From: Siccirubricoccus deserti
GTDB lineage: Bacteria > Pseudomonadota > Alphaproteobacteria > Acetobacterales > Acetobacteraceae
Length of the DNA stretch: 64,000 nucleotides
Assembly (NCBI RefSeq): GCF_014283215.1
Contig: NZ_JACOMF010000004.1
Location: forward strand, 62,001-126,000
Direction: 5' to 3'
Numbering within the stretch: the first letter of the stretch is position 1; each line of letters opens with the position of its first letter. The translations under genes and the position numbers were made by a program. The notes under the pieces are model-generated. The model was not told the DNA's origin and did no database searches. It worked only from the letters and a program-made list of their open reading frames with translations. Below are positions 16,675-26,122 of the stretch, in pieces.

Positions 16675-17438
16675 CCGGCATGCACCGCCATGGCATGGCC
16701 GAGCGCCTGTGAAACCCCACGGCAATGCGCTGCATAAGCCGCGGAGGTGCGGAAGTCCTCGCCGCGCGGGTAGGCGGCATCGATCGGCAGATCGGCCTCG
16801 ATCCGCCCCGGCCGCGCCGCCATCACCACGATGCGCCGGGCGAGATAGACGCTCTCGAACACCGAATGGGTCACGAACAGCACGGTGAAACGCTCCGCCT
16901 CCCATAGCCGCAGCAGGTCGTTGTTCAACCTGAACCGGGTGATCTCGTCGAGCGCCGCGAAGGGCTCGTCCATCATCAGCAGCCGGGGCCGGGTCACCAG
17001 GGCGCGGGCAATGGAGACGCGCATCCGCATGCCGCCCGAGAGCGCCCGCGGATAGGCGGCCTCGAAGCCCTTCAGTTCGACCCGCGCCAGCATCGCCGCG
17101 GCGCGCTCCGCCGCCTCCGCCCGGCCCATGCCGGCCAGTTCCAGCGGGAGGGCGACATTGGCGAGCGCCGTCGCCCAGGGCATCAGGGTCGGCTCCTGGA
17201 AGACGAAGCCGATATCCTTTGCGGCCGCTGCGCCGCCGGGCCAGAGGATGCTGCCGCCGGTCGGCGCGGCCAGCCCCGCCACCATCCGCAGCAGGGTGGA
17301 TTTGCCGCAGCCCGAAGGCCCCAGCAGGGCGACGAAATCCCCGGCGTCGATGTCGAGATCGACCCCACGCACCGCCAGCGTGCCGGTGGCGTAGCGCTTG
17401 GCGACCGCGCGCAGCGAGACGAGCGGCGCCGCGCTCAA
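16671..17438 (-). CDS. ABC transporter ATP-binding protein, SsuB/TauB type
   Basis: A complete ATPase: Walker A GPSGCGKST, Q-loop FVFQEPTLMPW, signature LSGGMRMRVSIARAL, Walker B LLMMDEPFAALDE and the switch His in FVTHSVFE. QEPTLMPW and the following ALDEITRFRLNND are typical of the nitrate/sulfonate/taurine group. The start is unsure: no ATG lies upstream of the first strand. A TTG at 17438 gives a normal N-terminus. A TTG at 17579 overlapping the glgX stop would add 47 Gly/Pro-rich residues that look non-native. The pair lies directly downstream of glgX on the same strand, but a link to glycogen is not implied by the family. Confidence 0.88.
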   Translation of the reverse strand: MSAAPLVSLRAVAKRYATGTLAVRGVDLDIDAGDFVALLGPSGCGKSTLLRMVAGLAAPTGGSILWPGGAAAAKDIGFVFQEPTLMPWATALANVALPLELAGMGRAEAAERAAAMLARVELKGFEAAYPRALSGGMRMRVSIARALVTRPRLLMMDEPFAALDEITRFRLNNDLLRLWEAERFTVLFVTHSVFESVYLARRIVVMAARPGRIEADLPIDAAYPRGEDFRTSAAYAAHCRGVSQALGHAMAVHAG

Positions 17439-17571
17439 GGGCGGGCGACCCGGCGGGCCGGTGCCGGCCCGCGGTTGGTTTGGTGATGCTGCATGGGCTT
17501 CGACCGATGGCTGTCCGGGAAACGCTGCACCAGATCGGCCGGGACGTCGACCGCCTTGTTCGCCTTCCGGT

Positions 17572-19569
17572 TCAGCCAAAGGCCTCTTCGGCCAGCAGCA
17601 ACACGCTGCGCGGCGCCACCGCCAGGCTCTCGCCCATCACGCCGCAGCGCATCGGATCGGCGCTGTCGGCCAGCAGGCGCCAGCGGAAGCCGGGGCGCGG
17701 TGGTGGCAGCACCAGCGCCGCGGTCTGCTCCGCCCCATGTAGCGCCACCGCCACCCGGTCCCCGGCGGCATGCAGCACCGCGACCAGGCTGCGCGCCTCC
17801 CCCCAATGCTCGGCCTGCTTCGACCTGCCATCCAGGTGGCGCCAGGCGACGTCAGGGATGCCGGTGGCATCCTGCGGCAGGCCGGTCAGCGGCCGGTCGG
17901 CGGTCAGCGCCGGATGTGCCAGCCGGGCCCGCACCAGCCGCGCGGTGAAGTCGCGCAGCACAGTGTCGATCCCGGCCCAATCGAACCAGGAGATGGCGTT
18001 GTCCTGGGCATAGGCGTTGTTGTTGCCATGCTGGCTGCGCCCTGCCTCATCGCCCATGCCCAGCATCGGCGTGCCGCGCGCCAGCAGCAGCGTCGCCAGC
18101 ATCGCCCGCGCGTCGGCGGCGCGGCGGGCGCGGATGACCGGATCGTCGCTCGGCCCCTCGACCCCGCCGTTCCAGGAGTGGTTCTCCGGATGGCCGTCGC
18201 GCCCGGCCTCGCCATTCGCCTGGTTGCGGCGCTCGGCGTAGCTGACGAGATCGGCCAGGGTGAAGCCGTCATGCGCCGTGATGTAGTTCACGCTGTCCGA
18301 CACGCGGCGGCCGGCACGGAAGATGTCGGCCGAGCCGGCGAGGCGCGTCGCCAGCTCCCCCGCCTGCCCGGGATCGCCACGCCAGAAGCGCCGCGCGGTG
18401 TCGCGGAAGCGGTCGTTCCACTCGCCCCAGCCGGCGGGGAATTCGCCGAGGCGATAGCCGCCCGGGCCGATGTCCCAGGGCTCGGCGATGATGATGCGGT
18501 CGCGCAGCAGCGGGTCCTGCCGCATCGCCGTCAGCAGCGGCGCCTGCGGATCGAAGCCGCTGTCGCGCCGCCCGAGCGTGACCCCGAGATCGAGCCGGAA
18601 GCCATCCACCCCGGCGTGCAGCACCCAATGCCGCATCGCATCCATGGCGAGCCACAGCGGCCAGGGCCGGTCCAGCGCCAGGGCATTGCCGGTGCCGGCG
18701 TCATTGGCATAGACGCCGCCCGGCAGCAGCCGATGGAAGGCGGCATCGGCCAGGCCGCGCAGCGACAGGGTCGGGCCCTCCGCATCGCTCTCCCCGGTGT
18801 GATTGAACACCACATCGAGGATGACGCCGATGCCGGCCTCCCGCAGCGCCTCCACCGCGGCCCGGATCTCCGCCATGCCGCCGGGGGCGAGGCGGGCGTC
18901 GGGCACCAGCAGCGCCACCGGGTTGTAGTTCCAGTAGTTGCCGAGGCCGAGCGGCGGCAGATGCCGCTCGTCGATGCCGGCGGCGAGCGGCATCACCTCC
19001 ACATGGGTCACGCCGAGCGCCCGGAGATAGGCGATCGCCGCCGGATGCGCGAGCGCGGCGAAGGTGCCGCGGACCGGCTCAGGAATCGCTGGATGCAGCC
19101 GGGTGAAGCCACGGACGTGCAGCTCGTAGATCACCCGTGGGCCGGGCCTTGGCGGCGGCGGTGCGGGCGGCGGGACCTCAGCGACGACGATCGCCTTCGG
19201 GACGAGATGCGCCGTCTCGGCGCCGCGAAGGCAGAGCCGCGGGTCGAAGCGGAACGGCCGGTCCAGCGCCCGCGCCCAGGGGTCGACCAGCAGCTTGGCC
19301 GGGTCAAACCGCTGTCCCGCCTCCGGCGCCCAGGCGCCATGGGCCCGCAGCCCGTAGCGCGCACCGGGAGCAATGCCAGAGAAATACCCGTGCCAGACCT
19401 CGCCGCTGCGGGCCGGCAAAGGATAGCGGGCCAGCTCGGTATCGCCGGTGGCATCGAACAGGCAGAACTCAACCAACGTGGCGTCCGGCGCCACGACAGC
19501 GACATTCACCCCCGCCGCGTCGGCGGTAACGCCGGGCTGGGCCGGCGTACCCTCATTCAGATCAGGCAT
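17572..19569 (-). CDS. glgX: GlgX, glycogen debranching enzyme (isoamylase type, GH13)
   Basis: 665 residues. An N-terminal CBM48-like domain is followed by the GH13 barrel with VILDVVFNHT, the nucleophile region DGFRLDLGV, the acid/base in IIIAEPWD and the transition-state Asp in TAHDGFTL. HSWNGGVEG and GDEAGRSQHGNNNAYAQDN are specific to GlgX/TreX. It cuts alpha-1,6 branches left after phosphorylase action. The ATG at 19569 overlaps the glgA stop by 8 bases; an upstream extension inside glgA was discarded because it has no family similarity. It is the last gene of the glgC-glgA-glgX run. Confidence 0.95.
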   Translation of the reverse strand: MPDLNEGTPAQPGVTADAAGVNVAVVAPDATLVEFCLFDATGDTELARYPLPARSGEVWHGYFSGIAPGARYGLRAHGAWAPEAGQRFDPAKLLVDPWARALDRPFRFDPRLCLRGAETAHLVPKAIVVAEVPPPAPPPPRPGPRVIYELHVRGFTRLHPAIPEPVRGTFAALAHPAAIAYLRALGVTHVEVMPLAAGIDERHLPPLGLGNYWNYNPVALLVPDARLAPGGMAEIRAAVEALREAGIGVILDVVFNHTGESDAEGPTLSLRGLADAAFHRLLPGGVYANDAGTGNALALDRPWPLWLAMDAMRHWVLHAGVDGFRLDLGVTLGRRDSGFDPQAPLLTAMRQDPLLRDRIIIAEPWDIGPGGYRLGEFPAGWGEWNDRFRDTARRFWRGDPGQAGELATRLAGSADIFRAGRRVSDSVNYITAHDGFTLADLVSYAERRNQANGEAGRDGHPENHSWNGGVEGPSDDPVIRARRAADARAMLATLLLARGTPMLGMGDEAGRSQHGNNNAYAQDNAISWFDWAGIDTVLRDFTARLVRARLAHPALTADRPLTGLPQDATGIPDVAWRHLDGRSKQAEHWGEARSLVAVLHAAGDRVAVALHGAEQTAALVLPPPRPGFRWRLLADSADPMRCGVMGESLAVAPRSVLLLAEEAFG

Positions 19570-21010
19570 CCGTCGCGGCGAGCTCCTGGAACAGCGCGGC
19601 ATAGCGCCGGGCGGAGCGGCGCCAGGACACATCGGTGGCCAGCGCATTGGCCTGGATGCGGCGCCAGGCGGCACGGTCGCGCCACAGCCCGATGCCGCGC
19701 TGGATGGTGGCGCCCAGCATCTCGGCCGTCACCGGGGCGAATTGCAGGCCGGTGCCGGCGCCGGCCGCCAGCGCCATTTCATTGGCGTCGATGACGGTAT
19801 CGGCCAGGCCGCCGACCCGGGCGACCAGCGGTGGCGCGCCGTAGCGCAGGGCGCAGAGCTGGGCGAGGCCGCAGGGCTCGAATCGGGAGGGCACCAGCAC
19901 CAGATCGGCGCCGCCGTAGCAGAACCGTGCCAGCGCCTCGTCGAAGGCGATCATCGTGCCGATGCGGCCGGGGTTGGCGGCGGTGGCACCCAGGCAGCGC
20001 GCCTCCAGCGCCGCATCGCCGGTGCCGAGGATGGCGAGCTGCGCGCCGTTGCCGAGGAGTGCCGGCAGCGCTTCCAGCACCAGATCCATGCCTTTCTGCC
20101 AGGCAAGACGGCCGACGAAGGCAAACAGCGGCGCATCGGGATCCGCCGCCAGCCCAAGCCGCCGCTGCAGGGCAGCCTTGTTCGCCGCCCGCGGCGCCGG
20201 GTCGGCGGCGGAGAAGCGGGCGGGCAGCCGGGCATCGGTGGCCGGGTTCCATTCCTCGGGGTCGAGGCCGTTGAGGATGCCATGCAGGCTGTCGCTACGG
20301 CCGCGCAGCAGACCATCGAGACCCATGCCGCCCTCCGGCGTACGGATCTCGGCGGCATAGGTCGGGGAGACGGTGGTGATCCGGTCGGCGAACCAGAGGC
20401 CGGATTTCAGGAAGCCGACGCTGCCGTAGTGCTCCAGGCCCGCCATTGCGAAGGCCGCCGGCGGCAGGCCTAGCCGAGGAAAGAACGTGGCGGGGAATTG
20501 TCCCTGGAAGGCCAAATTATGGATGGTGAAGACACTCGGCACGCGCGGCGCCGGGCCGTAGCGCAGATAGGCGCCGGCCAGCCCCGCCTGCCAGTCATGC
20601 GCATGGACCGCGGCGAAGCCCTCCGCCCGCGCCAGCAGCGCCGCGGCGGCGCCGAGACCAGCGAAGCGCAGCGCGTTGTCGCCCCATTCACTGCCATCGG
20701 GGGCAAGGTAGGGGTTGCCCGGGCGGGCGTAGAGATGCGGCGCGTCCAGCACCCGCAGCTCAAGCCCCTCGGCCCGCGCCGCCAGCACCCGGGCCGGGCC
20801 GCCGAACAGATCGGGCAGGCTCCGCACCGGCGCGGCCCCGCCGACCGCCTCCATCACCTTGGGGTAGCCGGGCAGCAGGGTGGTGACGGCGACCGCCTCC
20901 GCCGCCAGCGCCGCCGGCAGCGCGCCGACCACATCCGCCAATCCGCCGGTCTTAACCAGCGGATAGCATTCCGAGGCGACGGCGAGGACGCGGAGCGGCG
21001 CGGGCGGCAT
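19562..21010 (-). CDS. glgA: GlgA, ADP-glucose glycogen synthase (GT5)
   Basis: 482 residues. The family start (VASECYPLVKTGGLADVVGALP) carries the KTGGL ADP-glucose-binding loop. FTIHNLAFQG, HAHDW, VGRLAWQKGMDL and the C-terminal SRFEPCGLAQLCALRYG are all typical. It adds glucose from ADP-glucose to alpha-1,4 chains in the cytoplasm. The start overlaps the glgC stop (TGATG), so donor synthesis and chain extension are coupled at translation. Confidence 0.96.
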   Translation of the reverse strand: MPPAPLRVLAVASECYPLVKTGGLADVVGALPAALAAEAVAVTTLLPGYPKVMEAVGGAAPVRSLPDLFGGPARVLAARAEGLELRVLDAPHLYARPGNPYLAPDGSEWGDNALRFAGLGAAAALLARAEGFAAVHAHDWQAGLAGAYLRYGPAPRVPSVFTIHNLAFQGQFPATFFPRLGLPPAAFAMAGLEHYGSVGFLKSGLWFADRITTVSPTYAAEIRTPEGGMGLDGLLRGRSDSLHGILNGLDPEEWNPATDARLPARFSAADPAPRAANKAALQRRLGLAADPDAPLFAFVGRLAWQKGMDLVLEALPALLGNGAQLAILGTGDAALEARCLGATAANPGRIGTMIAFDEALARFCYGGADLVLVPSRFEPCGLAQLCALRYGAPPLVARVGGLADTVIDANEMALAAGAGTGLQFAPVTAEMLGATIQRGIGLWRDRAAWRRIQANALATDVSWRRSARRYAALFQELAATDA

Positions 21011-22278
21011 CAGCCCAGCCGGTCCAGCATCGGCTGGGTGATCAGGCAGATGCCCTTCTCGGTGCGGCGGAAGCGCCGCGCATCGGCCTTCGGATCCTCG
21101 CCCACCACCAGCCCCGGCGGGATGCGCACGCCGCGGTCGACGACCACATTGGTCAGCCGGGCCCCCTGCCCGACATCGACCTGCGGCAGCAGCACCGCGC
21201 CCTCGACCGCGGCGTAGGAATGCAGGTGCACATTGGAATGCAGCAGGGACCGCCGTGCCAGCGCGCCGGAGACGATGCAACCGCCCGAGACCAGGGAGGA
21301 GATGGCCTCGCCCCGCCGACCGTCCAGGTCATGCACGAATTTCGCCGGCGGGGTGATCTCGGCATAGGTCCAGATCGGCCAGTCACGGTCGAACAGGTCG
21401 AGGCCGGGGATGACATCGGTCAGGTCGATGCTGGCTTCCCAATAGGCATCCACCGTGCCGACATCGCGCCAATAGGGGTTCTCCTCCATCGAGGAGCGCA
21501 CGCAGGACTGCTCGAACCGATGCGCCACGGCGTGGCCATGGGCGACGATCCAGGGAATGATGTCCTTGCCGAAATCGTGGCTCGACCGCGGGTCGGCGGC
21601 ATCGCGCCGCAACTGCTCCAGCAGGTAGCGGGTCTCGAAGACGTAGATGCCCATGCTGGCCAGCGCCAGTTCCGGCCGGCCGGGAATGCCGGGCGGGTCG
21701 GCTGGCTTTTCGATGAAGTCGACGATGCGGCCGGCCGGGTCCACATGCATCACGCCGAAGCCGCTGGCGTCCAGCCGCGGCACCGCCATGCAACTGACCG
21801 TCACATCGGCCCCCTGGTCGACGTGCTGCCGCAGCATCTTCTCGTAGTCCATCTTGTAGATGTGGTCGCCGGCCAGCAGCACGATGTGGCGCGGCGCCAG
21901 ATCCTCGACGATGTCGATGTTCTGGAACACCGCATCGGCGGTGCCGAGATACCAGTTCTGCTCCGAGACGCGCTGGCTGGCGGGCAGGATGTCGAAGCTC
22001 TCGTTGCGTTCCGGCCGGAGGAAGTTCCAGCCGCGCTGCAGGTGGCGGATCAGGCTGTGCGCCTTGTACTGGGTGGCGACGGCAACACGGCGGATGCCGG
22101 AGTTGATGGCGTTGGACAGGGCGAAGTCGATGATCCGCGACTTGCCGCCGAAGAACACCGCCGGCTTGGCGCGGCGATCGGTGAGTTCCATCAGCCGGCT
22201 GCCGCGACCGCCGGCCAGCACGAAGGCCATGGCGGTGCGGGCCAGCGGGGCAGGTGGCGCGACGCGTCTCTCAGGCAT
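21010..22278 (-). CDS. glgC: GlgC, glucose-1-phosphate adenylyltransferase
   Basis: 422 residues. It shows the nucleotidyltransferase loop GGRGSRL with [22 protein letters not shown], the DHIYKMDY catalytic region, [16 protein letters not shown] and GTVDAYWEA, then a left-handed beta-helix C-terminus. It makes ADP-glucose, the committed step of bacterial glycogen synthesis, and is normally controlled by sugar phosphates. It heads the glgCAX run. A large imperfect hairpin lies just upstream of the ATG at 22278 and could affect its expression. Confidence 0.96.
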   Translation of the reverse strand: MPERRVAPPAPLARTAMAFVLAGGRGSRLMELTDRRAKPAVFFGGKSRIIDFALSNAINSGIRRVAVATQYKAHSLIRHLQRGWNFLRPERNESFDILPASQRVSEQNWYLGTADAVFQNIDIVEDLAPRHIVLLAGDHIYKMDYEKMLRQHVDQGADVTVSCMAVPRLDASGFGVMHVDPAGRIVDFIEKPADPPGIPGRPELALASMGIYVFETRYLLEQLRRDAADPRSSHDFGKDIIPWIVAHGHAVAHRFEQSCVRSSMEENPYWRDVGTVDAYWEASIDLTDVIPGLDLFDRDWPIWTYAEITPPAKFVHDLDGRRGEAISSLVSGGCIVSGALARRSLLHSNVHLHSYAAVEGAVLLPQVDVGQGARLTNVVVDRGVRIPPGLVVGEDPKADARRFRRTEKGICLITQPMLDRLG

Positions 22279-22699
22279 GGCTCATCCCCCGTCCGGCACC
22301 TGGCTACAGCAGCTTGCGTTCATATCTGAACGCTGCTCCGCTGTAGCCAGTTGTTTAGAGCGGCCTCACGCCTCTGGGCGATGCCACCCTGCGGCGATCC
22401 GCTCCGACGGCACCAGTCCTCCGGCGTCAGGACGATGGTGACGGGTGGCGGCGGTGCGATCCTGGCCGAGCAAGGCAGGCACCGCCTCCACGCCGCCCAG
22501 GTTACCGCCATTCGTTCCGCCATAGAATGCGGTATCGGTCATTGATATTTCGCGCCAGCATCCTGGCCGACAGGCCGGTGCGCGCCCCCCCCCGACGCGG
22601 CACCGAGGGAGGCTGCGGGGCACCGTGACCAGCGAGGCCGCCCCGTCGGAGCGCAGCCAGGTGAGGACTGAGCGTTGACGCGCGCCACGGCGCCAAGTG
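22279..22699. other. Intergenic region between glgP and glgC, no convincing gene
   Basis: About 420 bases between the glgP stop and the glgC start. It holds a strong imperfect hairpin at 22300-22350 and a possible 58-codon minus-strand reading frame (22542 to 22366) with no recognisable product. Nothing else is supported. A separate promoter for glgC may lie here because the gap is far larger than others in the cluster. Confidence 0.6.
22300..22350. repeat. Long imperfect hairpin in the glgC leader
   Basis: Perfect 11-base outer arms, CTGGCTACAGC (22300-22310) and GCTGTAGCCAG (22340-22350), enclose an inner pair GCGTTCA / TGAACGC (22316-22322 and 22327-22333) with a 4-base loop. It lies 22 bases upstream of the glgC start. 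No T-tract follows on the glgC strand, so a simple Rho-independent terminator is unlikely. It could be an mRNA 5' structure or a protein-binding palindrome. Confidence 0.6.
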
Positions 22700-25162
22700 C
22701 TACCTTGAAGCCCGTCGCCCCACCGGAACCTGCCAGATATCCGCCGCATATTCGGCGATGGTCCGGTCGGAGGAGAACCAGCCCATATGCGCGGTGTTCA
22801 GCACCGCCGCACGCTGCCAGGACGCCGTATCGGCCCAGCGCGCATCGACCGCCCGCTGGGCGGCCCAGTAGCTGTCGAAATCGGCGGCCACCATGAAGAA
22901 GTCGTCGCCGCGCAGCGACGCCACCAGCTCGCGGTAGCGGCCCGGCTCATCCGGCGAGAAGACGCCGGACTCGATCGCCTCCAGCACCTCCTCCAGCTGC
23001 GGCGAGGCGGCGATCGCCTCGGCGCCTCGCGTCCCCGCGGCCCGCCGCGCCTCCACCTGCCCGGTTGTCATGCCGAAGATGTGGATGTTGTCGGCGCCGA
23101 CCTGCTCCAGGATCTCGACATTGGCACCGTCCAGCGTGCCGATGGTGAGCGCCCCGTTCAACGCCAGCTTCATGTTGCCGGTGCCCGAGGCTTCCATCCC
23201 CGCGGTGGAGATCTGCTCCGAGAGATCCGCCGCCGGGACGATGATTTCGGCAAGGGAGACGTTGTAGTTGGGCAGGAAGGCGAGCTTCAGCGCGCCCCGC
23301 AGGGTCGGGTCGCTGTTCACCACCCGGGCGACGTCATGCATCAGCTTGATGATGAGCTTGGCGCGATGGTAGCTCGCCGCCGCCTTGCCGGCGAAGATTT
23401 TTACCCGAGGCACCCAGTTGCCCATGGGCTGGGCGCGGATCGCATCATACAGCGCGACGGCTTCCAGCACGTTCAGCAGCTGGCGCTTGTATTCATGGAT
23501 GCGCTTGATCTGCACGTCGAACAGCGCGCCGGGGTCGACCCGAAGGTCGAGCTGGCTGCGGATCACCTTCGCCAGCGCCTGCTTGTTCTCCCGCTTCACC
23601 GCGGCGAAGCGGGCGCGGAAGCCGGCGTCATCGGCATGCGGGACCAGCGCCGTCAGCGCATCGGCATCGTCCAGCACGCGGTGGCCGATGGTCTCCGTCA
23701 CCAGGCTCGTAAGGCCGGGATTGGCCTGGTGCAGCCAGCGGCGGAAGGTGATGCCGTTGGTCTTGTTCACCACCCGGCCCGGGGCCAGCGTATGGAAGTC
23801 GCGGAACACCGTCTGCTTCATCAGCTCGGTATGCAGCGCCGAGACGCCGTTGACCTTGTGCGAGCCGATGAAGGCCAGGTTCCCCATGCGTACCCGCCGC
23901 CCATGGCCTTCCTCGATCAGCGAGACGGAGGCCAGCAGCCGGCCATCATCGGAGTGGGTTGAGCGCACACTGTCCAGGTGATGTGCGTTGATCAAGTAGA
24001 TGATCTGCATGTGGCGCGGCAGCAGCCGCTCCATCAGGGGCACCGGCCAGGACTCCAGCGCCTCCGGCAGCAAGGTGTGGTTGGTGTAGCTGAAGGTGTT
24101 CCGGGTCAGCTCCCAGGCCTCATCCCAAGGGATATCGTGCAGGTCGACGCAGATCCGCATCAGCTCGGCGATGGCGATCGCCGGATGGGTGTCATTGAGC
24201 TGGATCGCCACCTTGTCGGGCAGGGACCGCAGGTCGCCGTAGACCCGCAGATGCCGGCGCACGAGGTCCTGCAGTGCGGCGGAAGCAAAGAAATATTCCT
24301 GCCGCAGCCGCAGCTCCTGCCCCGCTGGGCTTTCGTCGGAGGGGTAGAGCACCTTGCAGATGCTCTCCTGCCGGACGCGGTCGGCCAGGGCGCCGACATG
24401 GTCGCCGTAATTGAAGGCATCCAGCTTCAGCGGGTCGATCGCCCGGGCCGACCACAGCCGCAGGGTGTTCACATGCACGCCGCGCCAGCCGACCACCGGC
24501 GTGTCATAGGCCACCGCTTGCAAGGTCTCCGCCGGGTGCCAGACATGCCGCATCCGGACTTCCGAGACCGGCACCGCCTCGACCGAGCCGCCGAAGCCGA
24601 TGTCATGGGCGATTTCCGGGCGGGCGTATTCCCAGGGATTGCCGAAGGTCAGCCAATCCTCCGGGTACTCGCGCTGCCAGCCATCCCGGACCAGTTGGCG
24701 GAACAGCCCGTGCTCATAGCGGATGCCGTAGCCGAAGGCGGGGATGGAAAGGCTCGCCAGGCTTTCCATGAAGCAGGCGGCAAGCCGGCCAAGGCCACCA
24801 TTGCCGAGCGCCGCATCCGGCTCAGCCTGCCGCACCTGCTCGAAATCGACGCCGAGCGACGCCAGAGCCTCCTTCACCACCGGGTCCAGCCGGAGGTTGC
24901 TCACGCAGTCGCGCAGCAGCCGGCCGACCAGGAATTCCAGGCTCAGGTAGTAGACCTGCTTCGCCCCGGTTTCGTAGGTGGCGCGCAGCTCCTCCAGCCA
25001 ACGGTCGACGATGCGGTCGCGCACCGCCAGCGCCGTCGCCATGAACCAGTCGCGGTCGCGCGCGGCGGTGCGGCTTTTCCCCAGGTCGTAGGTCAGCTTG
25101 CGCAGAATGGTGTCGCGCAGGACCTCGGCATCGCGTGGTGCCGCAGTATCGGGATTAGGCAT
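22700..25162 (-). CDS. glgP: GlgP, glycogen/starch phosphorylase (GT35)
   Basis: 820 residues, full length. N-terminal AALGNGGLGRLAACFMES, central LNDTHPAIAIAELMR, KTNGITFRRWL and the C-terminal PLP block EASGTGNMKLALNGALTIG with the Schiff-base Lys are all present. It releases glucose-1-phosphate from alpha-1,4 chains. ATG 25162 is preferred to a GTG 9 bases earlier. It is the first glycogen gene on this strand, 421 bases ahead of glgC. GlgP and GlgX together allow full breakdown, but no glgB is present in the window. Confidence 0.96.
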   Translation of the reverse strand: MPNPDTAAPRDAEVLRDTILRKLTYDLGKSRTAARDRDWFMATALAVRDRIVDRWLEELRATYETGAKQVYYLSLEFLVGRLLRDCVSNLRLDPVVKEALASLGVDFEQVRQAEPDAALGNGGLGRLAACFMESLASLSIPAFGYGIRYEHGLFRQLVRDGWQREYPEDWLTFGNPWEYARPEIAHDIGFGGSVEAVPVSEVRMRHVWHPAETLQAVAYDTPVVGWRGVHVNTLRLWSARAIDPLKLDAFNYGDHVGALADRVRQESICKVLYPSDESPAGQELRLRQEYFFASAALQDLVRRHLRVYGDLRSLPDKVAIQLNDTHPAIAIAELMRICVDLHDIPWDEAWELTRNTFSYTNHTLLPEALESWPVPLMERLLPRHMQIIYLINAHHLDSVRSTHSDDGRLLASVSLIEEGHGRRVRMGNLAFIGSHKVNGVSALHTELMKQTVFRDFHTLAPGRVVNKTNGITFRRWLHQANPGLTSLVTETIGHRVLDDADALTALVPHADDAGFRARFAAVKRENKQALAKVIRSQLDLRVDPGALFDVQIKRIHEYKRQLLNVLEAVALYDAIRAQPMGNWVPRVKIFAGKAAASYHRAKLIIKLMHDVARVVNSDPTLRGALKLAFLPNYNVSLAEIIVPAADLSEQISTAGMEASGTGNMKLALNGALTIGTLDGANVEILEQVGADNIHIFGMTTGQVEARRAAGTRGAEAIAASPQLEEVLEAIESGVFSPDEPGRYRELVASLRGDDFFMVAADFDSYWAAQRAVDARWADTASWQRAAVLNTAHMGWFSSDRTIAEYAADIWQVPVGRRASR

Positions 25163-25298
25163 GAGATCCACGGGTTACACAGCCCCCTTCGCGCGACGGT
25201 CCAGAAGACCGTCGCAACACTGACTCTGCCAGATCGCCCCTTCCCATGGCGTTACGCGCATTGGTTGAGCGATCTTATGCTCGCAAGCGCGCTATTAT

Positions 25299-26013
25299 TC
25301 AATCCGCCGTGATGCCGGCGGTCCGCACCACCTGTCGGCAGAGGTTGATCTCGCCTCGTTGGAAGGCGGCGAACTCAGCCGGCGTGCCGCCGGCCATTTG
25401 AAAGCCCAAATCCTGCAGCCGCGCCATGGTTTCCATTTGGAGTGATGATGCAACGATCCCGGCATGCACCCAGGCCAGCAGCGCTGGCGCCATCCCCGGC
25501 GGGCCATCGAGCACCTGCTAGGAATAGACCACGAATTCCCGTAGCTCCGCCTCGGTCGCGGTCGGCACCTCCGGCAGCAGCGGGCTGCGCGCTTCGGCGG
25601 TGGTCGGGATCGGCCGCACCCGCCCGTTGCGGATCTGGGGCACTATGGAGCCGAGGTTCGGCCGAAGCGTGACGTTGATCGCCCAGGTGCCGATCGGCGC
25701 ATGCATAAGCGTGTAGCCATCCGGCGCGCTGCGGATGATTTGCGGGCGCCGACCCGCCGGTGGCGCCGGGCCGGTTCTCCATCGTCACCGGCTTGCCGGT
25801 CGCCTGCTGCATCTGCTGGCTGACGGCGCGGGCGATGATGTCACTGCCGCTGCCAGGCGCAAAGGGCACGATGATGAGGATGCCGCGGGCCGGCCATTCC
25901 TCCTGCGCCTGTCCTTGGGCCGACGCCCAGGCCACCGCCAACGGCAACCTCGTCCCCAGAACTCTGCGCCGCGTGATCAGGAATCGTTCCCTTTTTCCAG
26001 GCGTCCGGGCCAT
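25299..26013 (-). pseudogene. Decayed Bug/TctC-type (tripartite tricarboxylate) solute-binding protein gene
   Basis: The N-terminal part still reads as a secreted Bug protein: RRRVLGTRLPLAVAWASAQG signal with twin Arg, then WPARGILIIVPFAPGSGSD, QQMQQATGKPVTMENRPGA. After about residue 90 the frame is lost. The rest continues in another frame (RPIPTTAEARSPLLPEVPTA), which is cut by a TAG at 25518-25520 where a Trp codon is expected (VVYS-stop), then runs on to 25299 (MARLQDLGFQMAGGTPAEFA). The total is about 240 codons instead of the usual 320, so a middle piece is also missing. No membrane subunits of the transporter are nearby. Confidence 0.8.
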
Positions 26014-26122
26014 ATCGGCGGTCCGCCCCTACGCCTGCCAATCCGCTGTGCCCCCGGCCGCAATCCCTTGATCTTCAGCGCCATTCCGCCGAGTCTCGGA
26101 GCCGGAACCGAAGTGGGGACAG

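Noticed and set aside
17770-19794. Plus-strand open frame of 674 codons
   Set aside because: Antisense to glgX and glgA, with the low-complexity Arg/Gln/His-rich composition expected from the complement of GC-rich genes.
22366-22542. Possible 58-residue protein starting MTDTAFYGG in the glgP-glgC gap
   Set aside because: No good ribosome site, no recognisable family and a composition like noise. Kept only as part of the intergenic description.
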